A stretch of DNA of 64,000 bases from Chromobacterium haemolyticum (GTDB taxonomy: Bacteria; Pseudomonadota; Gammaproteobacteria; Burkholderiales; Chromobacteriaceae): contig NZ_MUKU01000024.1 in assembly GCF_002081825.1 (NCBI RefSeq), forward strand, positions 1-64,000, read 5' to 3'. Positions 8,200 through 17,430 of the stretch are shown piece after piece. The position numbers were made by a program, and so were the translations under genes. Under the pieces are notes generated by a model. The model saw only the letters and a program-made list of their open reading frames with translations, was not told where the DNA came from and did not search any database. Every line of letters starts with the position of its first letter. The stretch's first letter is position 1.

Positions 8200-10476
8200 T
8201 TACTTACTGTTCTGCGCGTCCACGGCGGCCAGGGCCACCATGTTGACGATGCGGCGAACCGAAGCGATTGGGGTCAGGATGTGAGCCGGCTTGCTCATGC
8301 CCATCAGGATGGGGCCGATGGTCACGCCGTCGGAGGCGGAGACGCGCAACAGGTTGTAGCTGATGTTGGCGGCTTCCACGTTCGGCATGATCAGCAGGTT
8401 GGCGGAGCCTTTCAGCGTGCTGTCCGGCATCGCCTGGTTGCGGATGCTTTCCACCAGCGCGGCGTCGCCCTGCATCTCGCCGTCGATTTCCAGGTCCGGC
8501 TGCGCCGAGCGGATCTGGTCGAAGGCGGCGCGCATCTTCTGCGCCGACGCGCTGTTCAGCGTGCCGAAGCTGGAGTTGGACAGCAGCGCGGCCTTGGGCG
8601 CGATGCCGAAGCGCTTGATCGATTCGCTGGCCATGCGGGTGATGCTGGCTAGTTGCTCGGCGCTCGGGTCGGCGTTGACGTAGGTGTCGGCGATGAAGAT
8701 GTTGCCGGTGGGCAGGATCAGCGCGTTCATTGCGCCGGCCACTTGCTCCGGGTTGTTGTAGCCGAGCACGGTTTCAACAATGTCGAAGTGCTGGCGGTAC
8801 GGCCCGTAGGTGCCGCAGATCATCGCATCGGCGTCGCCGCGGCGCACCATCATCGCGCCGATCAGCGTGGTGTTGCCGATCACGCGGCGGCGAGCCTGCT
8901 CCTGGGACACGCCCTTGCGCTTGGTCAGCTGGTAGTACTCTTTCCAGTACTCGGCGAAGCGCGGGTCGGATTCGTTGTTGACGATCTCGAAGTCCTTGCC
9001 GGCCACCAGCTTCAGGCCCAGCTTCTGGATGCGCATGTCGATGACGCTGGGGCGGCCGATCAGGATGGGCTTGGCCAGGCCTTGGGTGACGATTTCCTGA
9101 GTGGCGTGCAGTACGCGCTCGTCCTCGCCCTCGGTCAGCACCACGCGCTTCTGTTCTTTCTTGGCCTGAGCGAACACCGGCTTCATGAACAAATTAGTCT
9201 TGTACACGAATTGGGCCAGTTGATCGGCGTAGGCGTCGAAGTCCTGGATCGGGCGGGTGGCCACGCCGGAATCCATCGCGGCCTTGGCCACGGCGGGAGC
9301 GATCTTGACGATCAGACGCGGGTCGAACGGTTTCGGAATCACGTATTCCGGACCGAAGGACAGTTCCTGGTCGCCGTAGGCGGTGGCCACTACATCGTTC
9401 TGTTCGGCCAGCGCCAAGTCGGCGATCGCGCGCACGGTGGCCAGCTTCATCTCTTCATTGATGGTGGTGGCGCCCACATCCAGCGCGCCGCGGAAGATGA
9501 AGGGGAAGCACAACACGTTGTTGACCTGGTTCGGGTAGTCCGAACGGCCGGTGCCGATGATGGCGTCCGGGCGCACTTCCTTCACCAGCGGCGGCAGGAT
9601 TTCCGGCTCCGGATTGGCCATGGCCAGGATCAGCGGCGAGCGGGCCATGGATTTGACCATGTCCTGGGACACCAGCCTGGGGCCGGACAGGCCCATGAAG
9701 ATGTCGGCGCCGGCCATGGCGTCGGCGAGCTTGCGCTGGCCGTTGTCCTTGATCGCGTAGCGTTTCTTGGAGTCGTCCAGCTTCTCGTCGCGGCCTTCGT
9801 AGATCACGCCCTTGGAGTCGCAGACGGTGATGTTCTCGCGCTTCACGCCCAGAGCCACCAACAGGTCCAGGCAGGCGATGGCGGCGGCGCCGGCGCCGGA
9901 AGCCACCACGCGCACTTTGGCGATGTCCTTCTCCACCAGGCGCAGGCCGTTGAGCACAGCGGCGGCGGCCACGATGGCGGTGCCGTGCTGGTCGTCATGG
10001 AACACCGGAATGTTCATGCGTTCGCGGCATTTCTTCTCGATATAGAAGCACTCGGGCGCCTTGATGTCCTCAAGGTTGATGCCGCCGAAGGTGGGTTCCA
10101 GCGAACAGATGATGTCCACCAGCTTGTCCGGGTCCAGCTCGTTGACCTCGATGTCGAACACATCGATGCCGGCGAACTTCTTGAACAGCACGCCCTTGCC
10201 TTCCATCACCGGCTTGCCGGCCAGCGCGCCGATATTGCCGAGGCCCAGCACCGCGGTGCCGTTGGAAATCACAGCCACCAGATTGCCGCGCGCGGTGTAT
10301 TTGTAGGCGTTCAGCGGATCTTCCACGATGGCGTCGCAGGCGGCCGCCACTCCGGGGGAGTAGGCCAGGGCGAGGTCGCGTTGGGTGGTGAGAGGCTTGG
10401 TCGGGGCAACCTGGATTTTGCCCGGGTTGGGGTACTGGTGGTATTCCAGTGCGCTCTGGCGCAATTGCTCGTCCAT
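8200..10476 (-). CDS. maeB: NADP-dependent malic enzyme with C-terminal phosphotransacetylase domain
   Basis: This 758-residue protein has the two-domain layout of MaeB: residues about 1-430 are malic enzyme (malate to pyruvate, CO2 and NADPH) and about 430-758 are a phosphotransacetylase-like domain that usually acts as an acetyl-CoA-sensing regulatory module. Visible signatures are the malic domain YSPGVAAAC, the [11 protein letters not shown] metal and substrate motif, the nucleotide-binding [14 protein letters not shown], and the C-terminal [11 protein letters not shown]. It has its own terminator and an upstream region of about 150 bases shared with the end of the TRAP operon. It supplies NADPH and pyruvate, which fits a bacterium that takes up C4-dicarboxylates through the adjacent transporter. 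Confidence 0.97.
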   Translation of the reverse strand: MDEQLRQSALEYHQYPNPGKIQVAPTKPLTTQRDLALAYSPGVAAACDAIVEDPLNAYKYTARGNLVAVISNGTAVLGLGNIGALAGKPVMEGKGVLFKKFAGIDVFDIEVNELDPDKLVDIICSLEPTFGGINLEDIKAPECFYIEKKCRERMNIPVFHDDQHGTAIVAAAAVLNGLRLVEKDIAKVRVVASGAGAAAIACLDLLVALGVKRENITVCDSKGVIYEGRDEKLDDSKKRYAIKDNGQRKLADAMAGADIFMGLSGPRLVSQDMVKSMARSPLILAMANPEPEILPPLVKEVRPDAIIGTGRSDYPNQVNNVLCFPFIFRGALDVGATTINEEMKLATVRAIADLALAEQNDVVATAYGDQELSFGPEYVIPKPFDPRLIVKIAPAVAKAAMDSGVATRPIQDFDAYADQLAQFVYKTNLFMKPVFAQAKKEQKRVVLTEGEDERVLHATQEIVTQGLAKPILIGRPSVIDMRIQKLGLKLVAGKDFEIVNNESDPRFAEYWKEYYQLTKRKGVSQEQARRRVIGNTTLIGAMMVRRGDADAMICGTYGPYRQHFDIVETVLGYNNPEQVAGAMNALILPTGNIFIADTYVNADPSAEQLASITRMASESIKRFGIAPKAALLSNSSFGTLNSASAQKMRAAFDQIRSAQPDLEIDGEMQGDAALVESIRNQAMPDSTLKGSANLLIMPNVEAANISYNLLRVSASDGVTIGPILMGMSKPAHILTPIASVRRIVNMVALAAVDAQNSK

Positions 10477-10582
10477 TCTCTGGGACTCCTGAGGTTGATC
10501 TTTAGGTGGTTGGTTGGTGTAAGAGAGTAACTACACATTATACGGGCTTAAGGGCGGGCGGGGCTATCGCCTTGTCGGACAA

Positions 10583-10612
10583 AAAACGCGATGGCGCATG
10601 CCATCGCGTTTT
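10583..10612 (-). terminator. Rho-independent terminator of the dctPQM operon
   Basis: A 13-bp perfect stem with a four-base loop (10583-10595 with 10600-10612) is followed by T residues on the minus strand. It lies just past the dctM stop and before maeB. Confidence 0.85.
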
Positions 10613-10631
10613 CACGCCTGTCAGGCGGATG

Positions 10632-11960
10632 CTAATTCACCATGCCCAGCGCGCGCGGCAGCCATAGCGAGATCTCCGGAATGTAGGTGACGGCCACCAG
10701 GAAGCCCAGCATGGTCAGCAACCAGGGCCAGACCGCCACCGTCAGTTCAGTGATGCCCATCTTGGTGATCCCGGAAGCAACGTAAAGGTTCAATCCCACT
10801 GGCGGATGGCACATGCCCACCTCCATGTTCACCGCGATCAGAATGCCGAAGTGGATGGGATTGACGCCCAGTTTCACCGCCACCGGATAGAGGATGGGCG
10901 CCATGATCAGCACGATGGCGGACGGGTCCATGAAGTTGCCGGCCGCCAGCAGCAGGATATTGGTCAGCAGCAGGAAGGCGACGATGCCCAGGCCCTGGCC
11001 GGTCATCCAGGCCGCCATCGCCTGCGGAATCTGCTCGGACGCCAGCAGGAAGGAGAACAGCACCGCGTTGGTGATGATGTAGAGCAGCATGGAACTCATG
11101 GACGCGGCGTTCAGCAAGACTTTGGGCACATCCTTCAGCCCCATGTCCTTGTAGACGAAGACCGCGATCACGAAGGCGTACACCGCCGCCATCGCCGCCG
11201 CCTCGGTGGGCGTGAAGATGCCGCTGTAAATGCCGCCTATCACCAGCGCGATCAACAACAGGCCCCAGACGCTGTCGCGGAAAGCCTGCCAACGCTCGCC
11301 CCAGCCGGCGCGGGGCAGGCGCGGGTAGTCGAACTTCTTGGCGCGGAACCAGGTGGTCAGGCCCAGAAGCAGGGACAGGCACAGGCCGGGCAGTACCCCG
11401 GCCATGAACAGCTGGCCCACCGAGGCGGTGCTGACGCTCATGCCGTTGGGGCCGGTGACATCCATGCCGGCGGTGGCGATGCTGTACATCACCAGGTTGA
11501 TCGACGGCGGAAACAGAATGCCCAGCGCGCCGGAAGTGGTGATCACGCCGGCGCCGAAGCGCTGCGGATAACCCTGCTTGACCATGGCCGGCAGAATGAT
11601 GGAGCCCACCGCCACCACGGTGGCCACCGAGGAGCCGGTGATCGCGGCGAACAGCGCGCAGGACACCACGCCGGCCAGGCCCAGGCCGCCGTACCAGTGG
11701 CCCACCAGCGTGGTGGCGAAGCGGATCATGCGTTTGGCCACCCCGCCGTGCATCAGGAAGTTGCCGGCCAGGATGAAGAAGGGGATGGCCATGATTTCAA
11801 ACTTCTCGATGCCGGTGAACAGCTTCAGTGCCACCGAAGTGACCGGCACGTCCGTCATGGTGAACAGGAAGGTCAGCACCGTCAGGCCCAGGGAGATGGA
11901 AATCGGCATGCCGGTCAGCATCAGCAGCATCAACAGGCCGAAAATGATCAAGGCGCTCAT
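10632..11960 (-). CDS. dctM: TRAP dicarboxylate transporter, large permease
   Basis: 442 residues, matching the 12-helix DctM subunit of tripartite ATP-independent periplasmic transporters, which uses a sodium gradient to move the solute delivered by DctP. Family signatures are the N-terminal LMLTGMPISISLGLT, the IPFFILAGNFLMHGG segment, the GILFPPSINLVMYS segment and the FMDPSAIVLIMAPILYP motif. The start overlaps the dctQ stop in an ATGA-type arrangement (11957-11960), indicating translational coupling. The gene is last in the operon. Confidence 0.95.
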   Translation of the reverse strand: MSALIIFGLLMLLMLTGMPISISLGLTVLTFLFTMTDVPVTSVALKLFTGIEKFEIMAIPFFILAGNFLMHGGVAKRMIRFATTLVGHWYGGLGLAGVVSCALFAAITGSSVATVVAVGSIILPAMVKQGYPQRFGAGVITTSGALGILFPPSINLVMYSIATAGMDVTGPNGMSVSTASVGQLFMAGVLPGLCLSLLLGLTTWFRAKKFDYPRLPRAGWGERWQAFRDSVWGLLLIALVIGGIYSGIFTPTEAAAMAAVYAFVIAVFVYKDMGLKDVPKVLLNAASMSSMLLYIITNAVLFSFLLASEQIPQAMAAWMTGQGLGIVAFLLLTNILLLAAGNFMDPSAIVLIMAPILYPVAVKLGVNPIHFGILIAVNMEVGMCHPPVGLNLYVASGITKMGITELTVAVWPWLLTMLGFLVAVTYIPEISLWLPRALGMVN

Positions 11961-12547
11961 GGGCGGCCTCCGTGATGCATATCGTGCGGGTGCATATTGT
12001 CCAGCTGCTCGTCGCCCTCAATGCCGTCCACATGGCCGTGGTCATGCTTGGGCAGCGAGCCGGTCTTGACGAAGTTCCAGGCCACTTGCAGGAAGCGGAA
12101 GCACATCAGCGAGGAACCACAGGGAATGGCCAGATAGACCAGCCACATCGGCGCCTCCAGATCCGGCGAGGTTTGATCGGTGTGGGCGATGTTCCAGACA
12201 AAATCCCCGCCCATGACGGCGACGGTGCCGGTGAACAGCGCGCCGGCCAGCAGGCCGAACACGATGAAACGTCCGCGACGTTTGTCGCTGAGCCGGTTGA
12301 TCAGCACATCGACGCCGACATGGATGCCGGTGCGCACGCCGTAAGCGGCGCCGAACTTGGCCATCCAGACGAATAGATAAATGGTCAGCTCCTGCGCCCA
12401 GGACATATTGATGTGGGCGAGCAGGGGCTGCAGAGTGGCGATGCCTGAACCATAGCGGTGCAGCACCGCGGTAAAGGTGATGAGGGTGGCCGCCCCCATC
12501 AGGCAGGCGATCATCCACTCCTCAAGGTGATCGAGGAATTTGAGCAT
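11957..12547 (-). CDS. dctQ: TRAP dicarboxylate transporter, small permease
   Basis: About 196 residues with four hydrophobic segments, the normal form of DctQ, which pairs with DctM in the inner membrane. The region from MSWAQELTIYLFVWMAKFGAAYG is typical of the family. I chose the start at 12545-12547, which has GGAGA upstream, instead of the longer reading from 12574. The C-terminal tail is unusually rich in His, Asp and Met (HDHGHVDG, MHPHDMHHGG), which could bind metal but may have no function. It overlaps dctM by four bases. Confidence 0.93.
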   Translation of the reverse strand: MLKFLDHLEEWMIACLMGAATLITFTAVLHRYGSGIATLQPLLAHINMSWAQELTIYLFVWMAKFGAAYGVRTGIHVGVDVLINRLSDKRRGRFIVFGLLAGALFTGTVAVMGGDFVWNIAHTDQTSPDLEAPMWLVYLAIPCGSSLMCFRFLQVAWNFVKTGSLPKHDHGHVDGIEGDEQLDNMHPHDMHHGGRP

Positions 12548-12565
12548 GACGGTCTCCGCATGGAA

Positions 12566-12594
12566 CAAGAGCATGCCTGGCGGACATGCTCTTG
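12566..12594 (-). promoter_or_regulatory. Intra-operon hairpin between dctP and dctQ
   Basis: A perfect 10-bp inverted repeat (12566-12575 with 12585-12594) around a 9-base loop lies between the dctP stop and the dctQ start. It has only a short T stretch on the minus strand, so it could be a partial terminator or an mRNA-stabilising hairpin. Such a structure would explain high binding-protein and low permease levels, as is common in transport operons. Confidence 0.6.
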
Positions 12595-12607
12595 AGCCGG
12601 GCTGGCT

Positions 12608-13612
12608 TTATTTGGCCGGATTGAAACCGGTTTCTTTATAGATCTGGTTTAGCAGATCCTGGCCAATACGGCCGGCCATCTTGGTGTGAACCGGCGCCAG
12701 CGCCTTTTTGAAGGCGCTGCGTTCCTGCGGAGTGGGGGTGTAGATTTGGGTTTTGCCGGACGCCTTGATGCCGGCCAGCGCGCGCTCGTTTTCCTTCTTG
12801 GCGATATCGTTGGCGTAAGTGGACGCATCGCGGATCGCGCTGTCCAGCTGGGTGCGCACGTCGGCCGGCAGGCCGTCCCAGAACTTCTTGTTGACGATGA
12901 CGGCGTAGCCGAGGAAGCCGTGCTGGGTCAGCGTCAGCTGTTTTTGCACCTCATAGGCCTTGCTGGTGTACAGATTGGACGCTTCCAGCTCGGTGCCGTC
13001 CACCACGCCGGTCTGCAGCGCCTGATACACCTCGGAGAAAGCCATCACCTGCGGCAGCGCGCCCAGGGTGCGCATTTCCTCTTCCAGCACCTTGGACGAC
13101 TGGATGCGGATCTTCAGACCCTTGAGGTCGGCGGGGGTGCGGATGGGCTTGTTGGCGGAGAAGTTCTTGAAGCCGTTGTCCCAATAGGCCAGGCCCTTGA
13201 TGCCCTTGCTCTCCAGCTTGCCCAGCAATTGCTTGCCGATGGGGCCGTGCATCACCTTGTTGACCTGATCGTAGTTGTCGAACAGATAGGGCAGGTCGAA
13301 CACCTCGAACTCCTTGACTCCCAGCGGGCCGAACTTGGCCAGGCTGGGCGCCAGCATCTGCACCGCGCCCAGTTGCAAGGCCTCCAGTTCTTCCTTGTCC
13401 TTGTACAACTGGCTGTTGGGATACACTTGCACCTTGACCTTGCCCTTGGTGCGCTCCTCCGCTAGTTTCTTGAAATATTCAGCGGCTTTGCCCTTGGGCG
13501 TGTCCGGGGAGACCACATGGCTGAACTTGATGAGGATTTCGCCGGCGGCGTTGGCAACGCCGGATAAAGCGAACGCGGCGCAGAGGGCCGCGGCGGCTGT
13601 CTTCAGTTTCAT
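12608..13612 (-). CDS. dctP: TRAP transporter periplasmic solute-binding protein
   Basis: 334 residues with a cleavable signal peptide (ending near residue 22, VANA). It matches the DctP family, whose members catch C4-dicarboxylates in the periplasm and pass them to DctQM. Visible signatures are FSHVVSPDTPKGKAAEYF at the start of the mature protein, VQVYPNSQLYKDKEELE, the PADLKGLKIRIQSS segment, which includes the arginine that usually binds the carboxylate, and AFSEVYQALQTGVVDGTE. It is first in the operon, divergent from the sensor kinase gene, with about 210 bases in between. Succinate, fumarate or malate is likely but not proven. Confidence 0.95.
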   Translation of the reverse strand: MKLKTAAAALCAAFALSGVANAAGEILIKFSHVVSPDTPKGKAAEYFKKLAEERTKGKVKVQVYPNSQLYKDKEELEALQLGAVQMLAPSLAKFGPLGVKEFEVFDLPYLFDNYDQVNKVMHGPIGKQLLGKLESKGIKGLAYWDNGFKNFSANKPIRTPADLKGLKIRIQSSKVLEEEMRTLGALPQVMAFSEVYQALQTGVVDGTELEASNLYTSKAYEVQKQLTLTQHGFLGYAVIVNKKFWDGLPADVRTQLDSAIRDASTYANDIAKKENERALAGIKASGKTQIYTPTPQERSAFKKALAPVHTKMAGRIGQDLLNQIYKETGFNPAK

Positions 13613-13724
13613 TCTCTATCTCCATCGTACTTGTATAGTGTTATAGGGAAGCAACCAACCCATTGGCATTTTATGGCCGGCAAAAGAGATTTAGCCGGCG
13701 CCATGGGCGATTTTTCCTTATGCG

Positions 13725-13740
13725 CTGTCCTTGTGGACAG
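13725..13740. promoter_or_regulatory. Short palindrome in the dctP/sensor kinase intergenic region
   Basis: CTGTCC-TTGT-GGACAG is a perfect 6-bp inverted repeat in the 210-base divergent intergenic region. A weak sigma-70-like pair (TTGTGG, 17 bases, TGTAAA) overlaps it, pointing toward the kinase gene. Operator or hairpin are both possible; I see no clear sigma-54 box. Confidence 0.3.
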
Positions 13741-13822
13741 TCTGCTTGTTCCGTGTAAAGTAGAATTTCCTATTTCTTTCAACTATTAGGGACTTCCGCA
13801 TTAGGGCTTTCCCTAGCATGTC

Positions 13823-16108
13823 ATGCAGATAAAAAATTTATTGTCGCGTCGTTCCCCCCGCATGCTCTGGCTCAGCGCCGGCGCCTTGCTGTTGGCCCTG
13901 CTGCTGGCGTTGGGCAGCCTGTTCTATCTGGTATACCGCGACTGGCGCGACGAGCAACAAGACAACCTGATCCAGGAAGTGCTGTGGCTAGAGCAGTCCC
14001 TGCGCATGTATCTGGAAGGGCAGCAGGAATGGGCTGAAAACCTGGGCCGGGAAATCGAGAGCGGCAATATCGACAGCCAGCGTTTTGCCCGCCAGGCTGC
14101 GTTTTACCTGCGGGGCAACCCGGAATTGCTGAACATCGAGCAGGTAGATCCGGACGGCAAGGTGCTGCGCGACCAGCACGGCACCCGCCGCGACGGCAGC
14201 GTGCTGTCCGGCGAAACCTTCGACGCGCTGTGGCGCGCCAACCGACTGTTGCGACCCAGCTACGGCGCGCCCTATCAGGGCGGCGACGGCAAATATCGTT
14301 TCGACCTGGCCGTGCCCATCGTTCACGACGGCAAAGCCCTGGGCGGCTTGCGGCTGTCCTACCAGATGGACCTGCTGCTGTTCAACCAAGTGCCGTGGTG
14401 GATCGCCTCCAAGAACTACATCAGCATCCAGGATCTCAGCGGCAAAATCCTGGCCAGCAAGTTCGATCCGGCGGAGCGCCCCGGCACCCTCTCGCATCAG
14501 ACCAGTTTCGACCCGCCCGGCTACGGCCTCTATCTGCACGCAACCAGCTACCGCGCTGGCTTGGGGTTGACCCTGCCGGTGCTGTCCGGCCTGATCGCGC
14601 TGCTGGTCAGCGCACTCTTGTACGCCGCCTGGCGCATCCGCCGCCACGTGCGCGAACGCGCGCACGCCGAGCAGGCGCTGGCCAAGGAAGTGTCCTTGCG
14701 CCAAGCGATAGAAGACTGCATGAAAAGCGGCCTGGTGGCCTTGGAGGACGAAGGGCGCATCGTGCGCGTCAACCGCGCCTTCTGCGACATGCTGGGTTTC
14801 AGCGCGGATGAACTAGTGGGCCAGGCGCCGCCCCATCCGTTCTGGCCGGCGGACGACCATGAAGCCATGACCGCGGCGATCGCCGCGGTGCGCGACAACC
14901 GCCAGCCGGAGCAAGGCTTCGAACTGCGCTTCGCGCGCAAGAACGGCGAATTCATCGAAGTGCGGCTCTACGCCACCCCGCTGGTGGAAGCCGACGGCAG
15001 CCAGCGCGGCTGGATCGCCTCCCTGTTCGACATCACCGAGCGCAAGCGGCAGCGGCTGGCGCTCAACGCCTCCCATCAGCGCTTCCTCACCGTGCTCAAC
15101 GGCCTGGTGGCCGGCGTCTGCGTGATGGAGGAAAGCGGCGGCCTGCTGCTGTACGCCAACCCTGCGTTTGCCCGGCTATGGCTGGCGGAAGAACCGGACG
15201 GCCCCTGCTGCGTGCTGCTGCCCGGCCTGCAGGACCAGCCGGAACAGGACGAATACGGCCTGGAGTTCACCACCGACGGCGGCGGCAGCTGGTTCCAGAT
15301 GCACCGCCGCCGCATAGACTGGGTAAACGGCGAATCCGCCTGGCTGGCCATCCTGGCCGACGTTAGCGAAGACAAGGCGCGCGAGGGGAGGGAACTGGCG
15401 CAGCAGGAACGGCTGCAAAACACCTCGCGGCTGATCGCCATGGGCGAGATGGCCTCCTCGCTGGCGCACGAACTGAACCAGCCGCTGACCGCCATCAACA
15501 CCTACGCCGCCGGCGTCAGCCGTCGGCTGCCGGCGGAGCTGGAACTGCCGGCCGGCGTGCGCGAGGCGATCCAGGAAATTGCCGGGCAGGCCAAGCGCGC
15601 CGCCCAGATCGTCAGCAGCATCCGCGCCTTCGTCAAAAAACACGAGCCGCAATTGCAGCGGGTGGAACCGGGGCCGGTGGTCCTGCGCGCCGTCGGCCTG
15701 GCGGAAGGCCTGGCCGTCAAGGCCGGGGTCAAGCTGCAGGTGGAGCAAGACCCGGCCGCCTGCCTGCTGGACATGGACCCGGTGCTGATTGAACAAGTGC
15801 TGCTCAATCTGATGAAAAACGCCGTCGAAGCGATGCAAGAAGCCCAGACCAAGCGGCCCAGGGTCAAAGTGCGCACCTCCATCGGCACCGCCTTTTGGCG
15901 GGTGGAAGTGGTGGACAACGGCCCCGGCCTGTCCGAGGCAATGAAGAGCAATCTGTTTACTCCGTTCTACTCCACCAAGCCGGAAGGCATGGGCATAGGC
16001 CTGAACATCTGCCGCTCCATCGTGGAATTCCACCGCGGCGAATTCGGCGCCAACAGCACCGTGGCCGGCGGCTGCGCGTTCTGGTTTACCTTGCCGCTGG
16101 CCAAGTAA
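13823..16108 (+). CDS. C4-dicarboxylate-sensing histidine kinase (DctS/DctB type)
   Basis: 761-residue membrane sensor kinase. A membrane helix at about residues 14-38, a periplasmic sensor region and a second helix at about 246-270 are followed by PAS domains (about 290-400 and about 410-510). The HisKA domain has H549 in SSLAHELNQPLTAI, and the C-terminal ATPase domain shows the N box (LLNLMKNAVEAM) and G boxes (VDNGPGLS, GMGIGLNI). The layout and the divergent dctPQM operon point to a DctS- or DctB-like sensor that controls dicarboxylate uptake. The expected response regulator does not follow it: the next gene encodes a small secreted protein. The kinase therefore has no visible cognate regulator in the window. 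Confidence 0.85.
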   Translation: MQIKNLLSRRSPRMLWLSAGALLLALLLALGSLFYLVYRDWRDEQQDNLIQEVLWLEQSLRMYLEGQQEWAENLGREIESGNIDSQRFARQAAFYLRGNPELLNIEQVDPDGKVLRDQHGTRRDGSVLSGETFDALWRANRLLRPSYGAPYQGGDGKYRFDLAVPIVHDGKALGGLRLSYQMDLLLFNQVPWWIASKNYISIQDLSGKILASKFDPAERPGTLSHQTSFDPPGYGLYLHATSYRAGLGLTLPVLSGLIALLVSALLYAAWRIRRHVRERAHAEQALAKEVSLRQAIEDCMKSGLVALEDEGRIVRVNRAFCDMLGFSADELVGQAPPHPFWPADDHEAMTAAIAAVRDNRQPEQGFELRFARKNGEFIEVRLYATPLVEADGSQRGWIASLFDITERKRQRLALNASHQRFLTVLNGLVAGVCVMEESGGLLLYANPAFARLWLAEEPDGPCCVLLPGLQDQPEQDEYGLEFTTDGGGSWFQMHRRRIDWVNGESAWLAILADVSEDKAREGRELAQQERLQNTSRLIAMGEMASSLAHELNQPLTAINTYAAGVSRRLPAELELPAGVREAIQEIAGQAKRAAQIVSSIRAFVKKHEPQLQRVEPGPVVLRAVGLAEGLAVKAGVKLQVEQDPAACLLDMDPVLIEQVLLNLMKNAVEAMQEAQTKRPRVKVRTSIGTAFWRVEVVDNGPGLSEAMKSNLFTPFYSTKPEGMGIGLNICRSIVEFHRGEFGANSTVAGGCAFWFTLPLAK

Positions 16109-16261
16109 GGGGCTTGAAGCCGCAGGGGGCAGGGGTGACAAGTGGCTAATGGGTCAGGTGAACGGCGGGCGCCTCAATAACTATTGTTTGTCATGAGGCC
16201 TGGACCGACGCGTGTCGCCCGCCAGCGCCGCGCATCCATTCACTCAGGCAGGAGATCACTC

Positions 16262-16594
16262 ATGAAACCAATAAGCGCGATGTGCATGCTGGCAGGCCTG
16301 CTGGCCACCTTGACGATGGGGGCCGCCAATGCGGCGATCACATTCAAGAAAGGCTGGAACGATCCCGCCAACAGCGATGTGAAAACCTATACCCAGGCCG
16401 AGGCCACCACCTACCTGCGCAATAAAAGCGATGCCTTGAAGGAAATGATCGACAAGTCGGCCTGCCAGTTGAATGTGTCCAAAGGCTGCCATCAGAAGAG
16501 CGATCCGCATTTCACCCTGGACGGCATTGGCTCCAAAGCGTCTTGCAAAAATATTTACGCCGGTTCGAAAAGCATCCACGTCCCCTGCCCGTGA
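16262..16594 (+). CDS. Small secreted protein of unknown function
   Basis: 110 residues. A clear signal peptide (charged start, hydrophobic core LAGLLATLTMG, cleavage near ANA at residue 24) leads to a mature protein of about 86 residues with four cysteines, which could form two disulfides in the periplasm. I do not recognise the family. The start at 16262 follows GGAGAT; a longer reading from 16184 would bury the signal peptide. A GC-rich hairpin (16619-16639) follows the stop. It sits where a response regulator would be expected after the sensor kinase. Confidence 0.65.
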   Translation: MKPISAMCMLAGLLATLTMGAANAAITFKKGWNDPANSDVKTYTQAEATTYLRNKSDALKEMIDKSACQLNVSKGCHQKSDPHFTLDGIGSKASCKNIYAGSKSIHVPCP

Positions 16595-16618
16595 GCGGAG
16601 GCGGTGTGAATCAGGCCG

Positions 16619-16639
16619 CGGCCCGCAGATAGCGGGCCG
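16619..16639 (+). terminator. Possible terminator after the small secreted protein gene
   Basis: An 8-bp GC-only stem with a 5-base loop (CGGCCCGC, AGATA, GCGGGCCG) starts about 25 bases past the stop codon. The T tract is poor, so termination is uncertain. Confidence 0.4.
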
Positions 16640-16760
16640 TCCTTGACTGGCCGTGGCCGGGCGCGGGCATTTTCCCCGACGCCGCCGGATTGGCTTATGC
16701 TGTGGCGGCGCGCCGGAACGTCCGCCGCGCCCGCCTTTCCTAATCTGATAGGAGCCCGCC

Positions 16761-17267
16761 ATGTCCGTTTCCATGTACCAAGCCTCCGTCCCGGCGCTGA
16801 TCCGGGGCCTGAACAATCTGTCCGCCATCCTGGACAAGGCCGCCGCCGACGCCGCCGCGCGCAATATCGCGCCGGACGTGCTGCTGAACGCCCGGCTGGC
16901 GCCGGACATGTTCGCGCTGACGCGCCAGGTGCAGATCGCCAGCGACAGCGCCAAAGGCTGCGCCGCGCGGCTGGCGGGCGTCGACGTGCCCAGCTACGCC
17001 GACGACGAAGCCAGCTTTGCCGATTTGCAACAGCGCATCGCCAAGACCGTGGCTTTTTTGCAGGGTTTTAACGCCGCGCAGATCGACGGCAGCGAGACGC
17101 GGGAAGTGGTGCTGAAAGTGCGCGGCGACGAAATCCGCTTCAGCGGACAGAACTATCTGCTGGGCTTTGTGCTGCCCAACTTCTACTTCCACCTCACCGC
17201 CGCCTACGCCATCCTGCGCCACAACGGCGTGGCGCTGGGCAAGATGGATTACTTGGGCGGCGTGTAA
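16761..17267 (+). CDS. DUF1993 family protein
   Basis: 168 residues, the usual length for DUF1993. Family marks are the N-terminal MYQASVPALIRGLNNLSAIL, the central LAPDMFALTRQVQIASD, and the C-terminal NFYFHLTAAYAILRHNGVALGKMDYLG. The fold is thought to be a DinB-like helical bundle, but no enzymatic role is established. ATAGGAG precedes the start. The gene stands alone, and its stop codon abuts or slightly overlaps the left end of an inverted-repeat element (17266-17409). Confidence 0.88.
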   Translation: MSVSMYQASVPALIRGLNNLSAILDKAAADAAARNIAPDVLLNARLAPDMFALTRQVQIASDSAKGCAARLAGVDVPSYADDEASFADLQQRIAKTVAFLQGFNAAQIDGSETREVVLKVRGDEIRFSGQNYLLGFVLPNFYFHLTAAYAILRHNGVALGKMDYLGGV

Positions 17268-17409
17268 GAACCTGTTCACGATCTGCTGCGCATCGGCGAT
17301 ACGGCGTTGAAACCAAGCTCAAAATGCTCATGTACCACGTGTACATTCCGCTTTTTCGCTCGTTTCCGCCTTGTCTCGCCTTAGCTCGCGAGATCGTAAA
17401 CACGTTCTA
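17266..17409. repeat. Inverted-repeat-bounded intergenic element (MITE-like)
   Basis: The 144-base stretch between the DUF1993 gene and nadB is bounded by imperfect 19-bp terminal inverted repeats (17266-17284 and 17391-17409, 16 of 19 positions matching when one is reversed). It contains an internal palindrome TGTAC-CACGT-GTACA (about 17331-17345). It has no open reading frame of note. The structure suggests a small non-autonomous mobile or palindromic element, but its copy number cannot be judged from one window. Confidence 0.55.
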
Positions 17410-17430
17410 AGTCCTGGGGGCCGCCGCCGC

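Noticed and set aside
8653-10530. 625-codon open frame opposite maeB
   Set aside because: Antisense shadow of a conserved gene with low-complexity composition and no ribosome-binding site.
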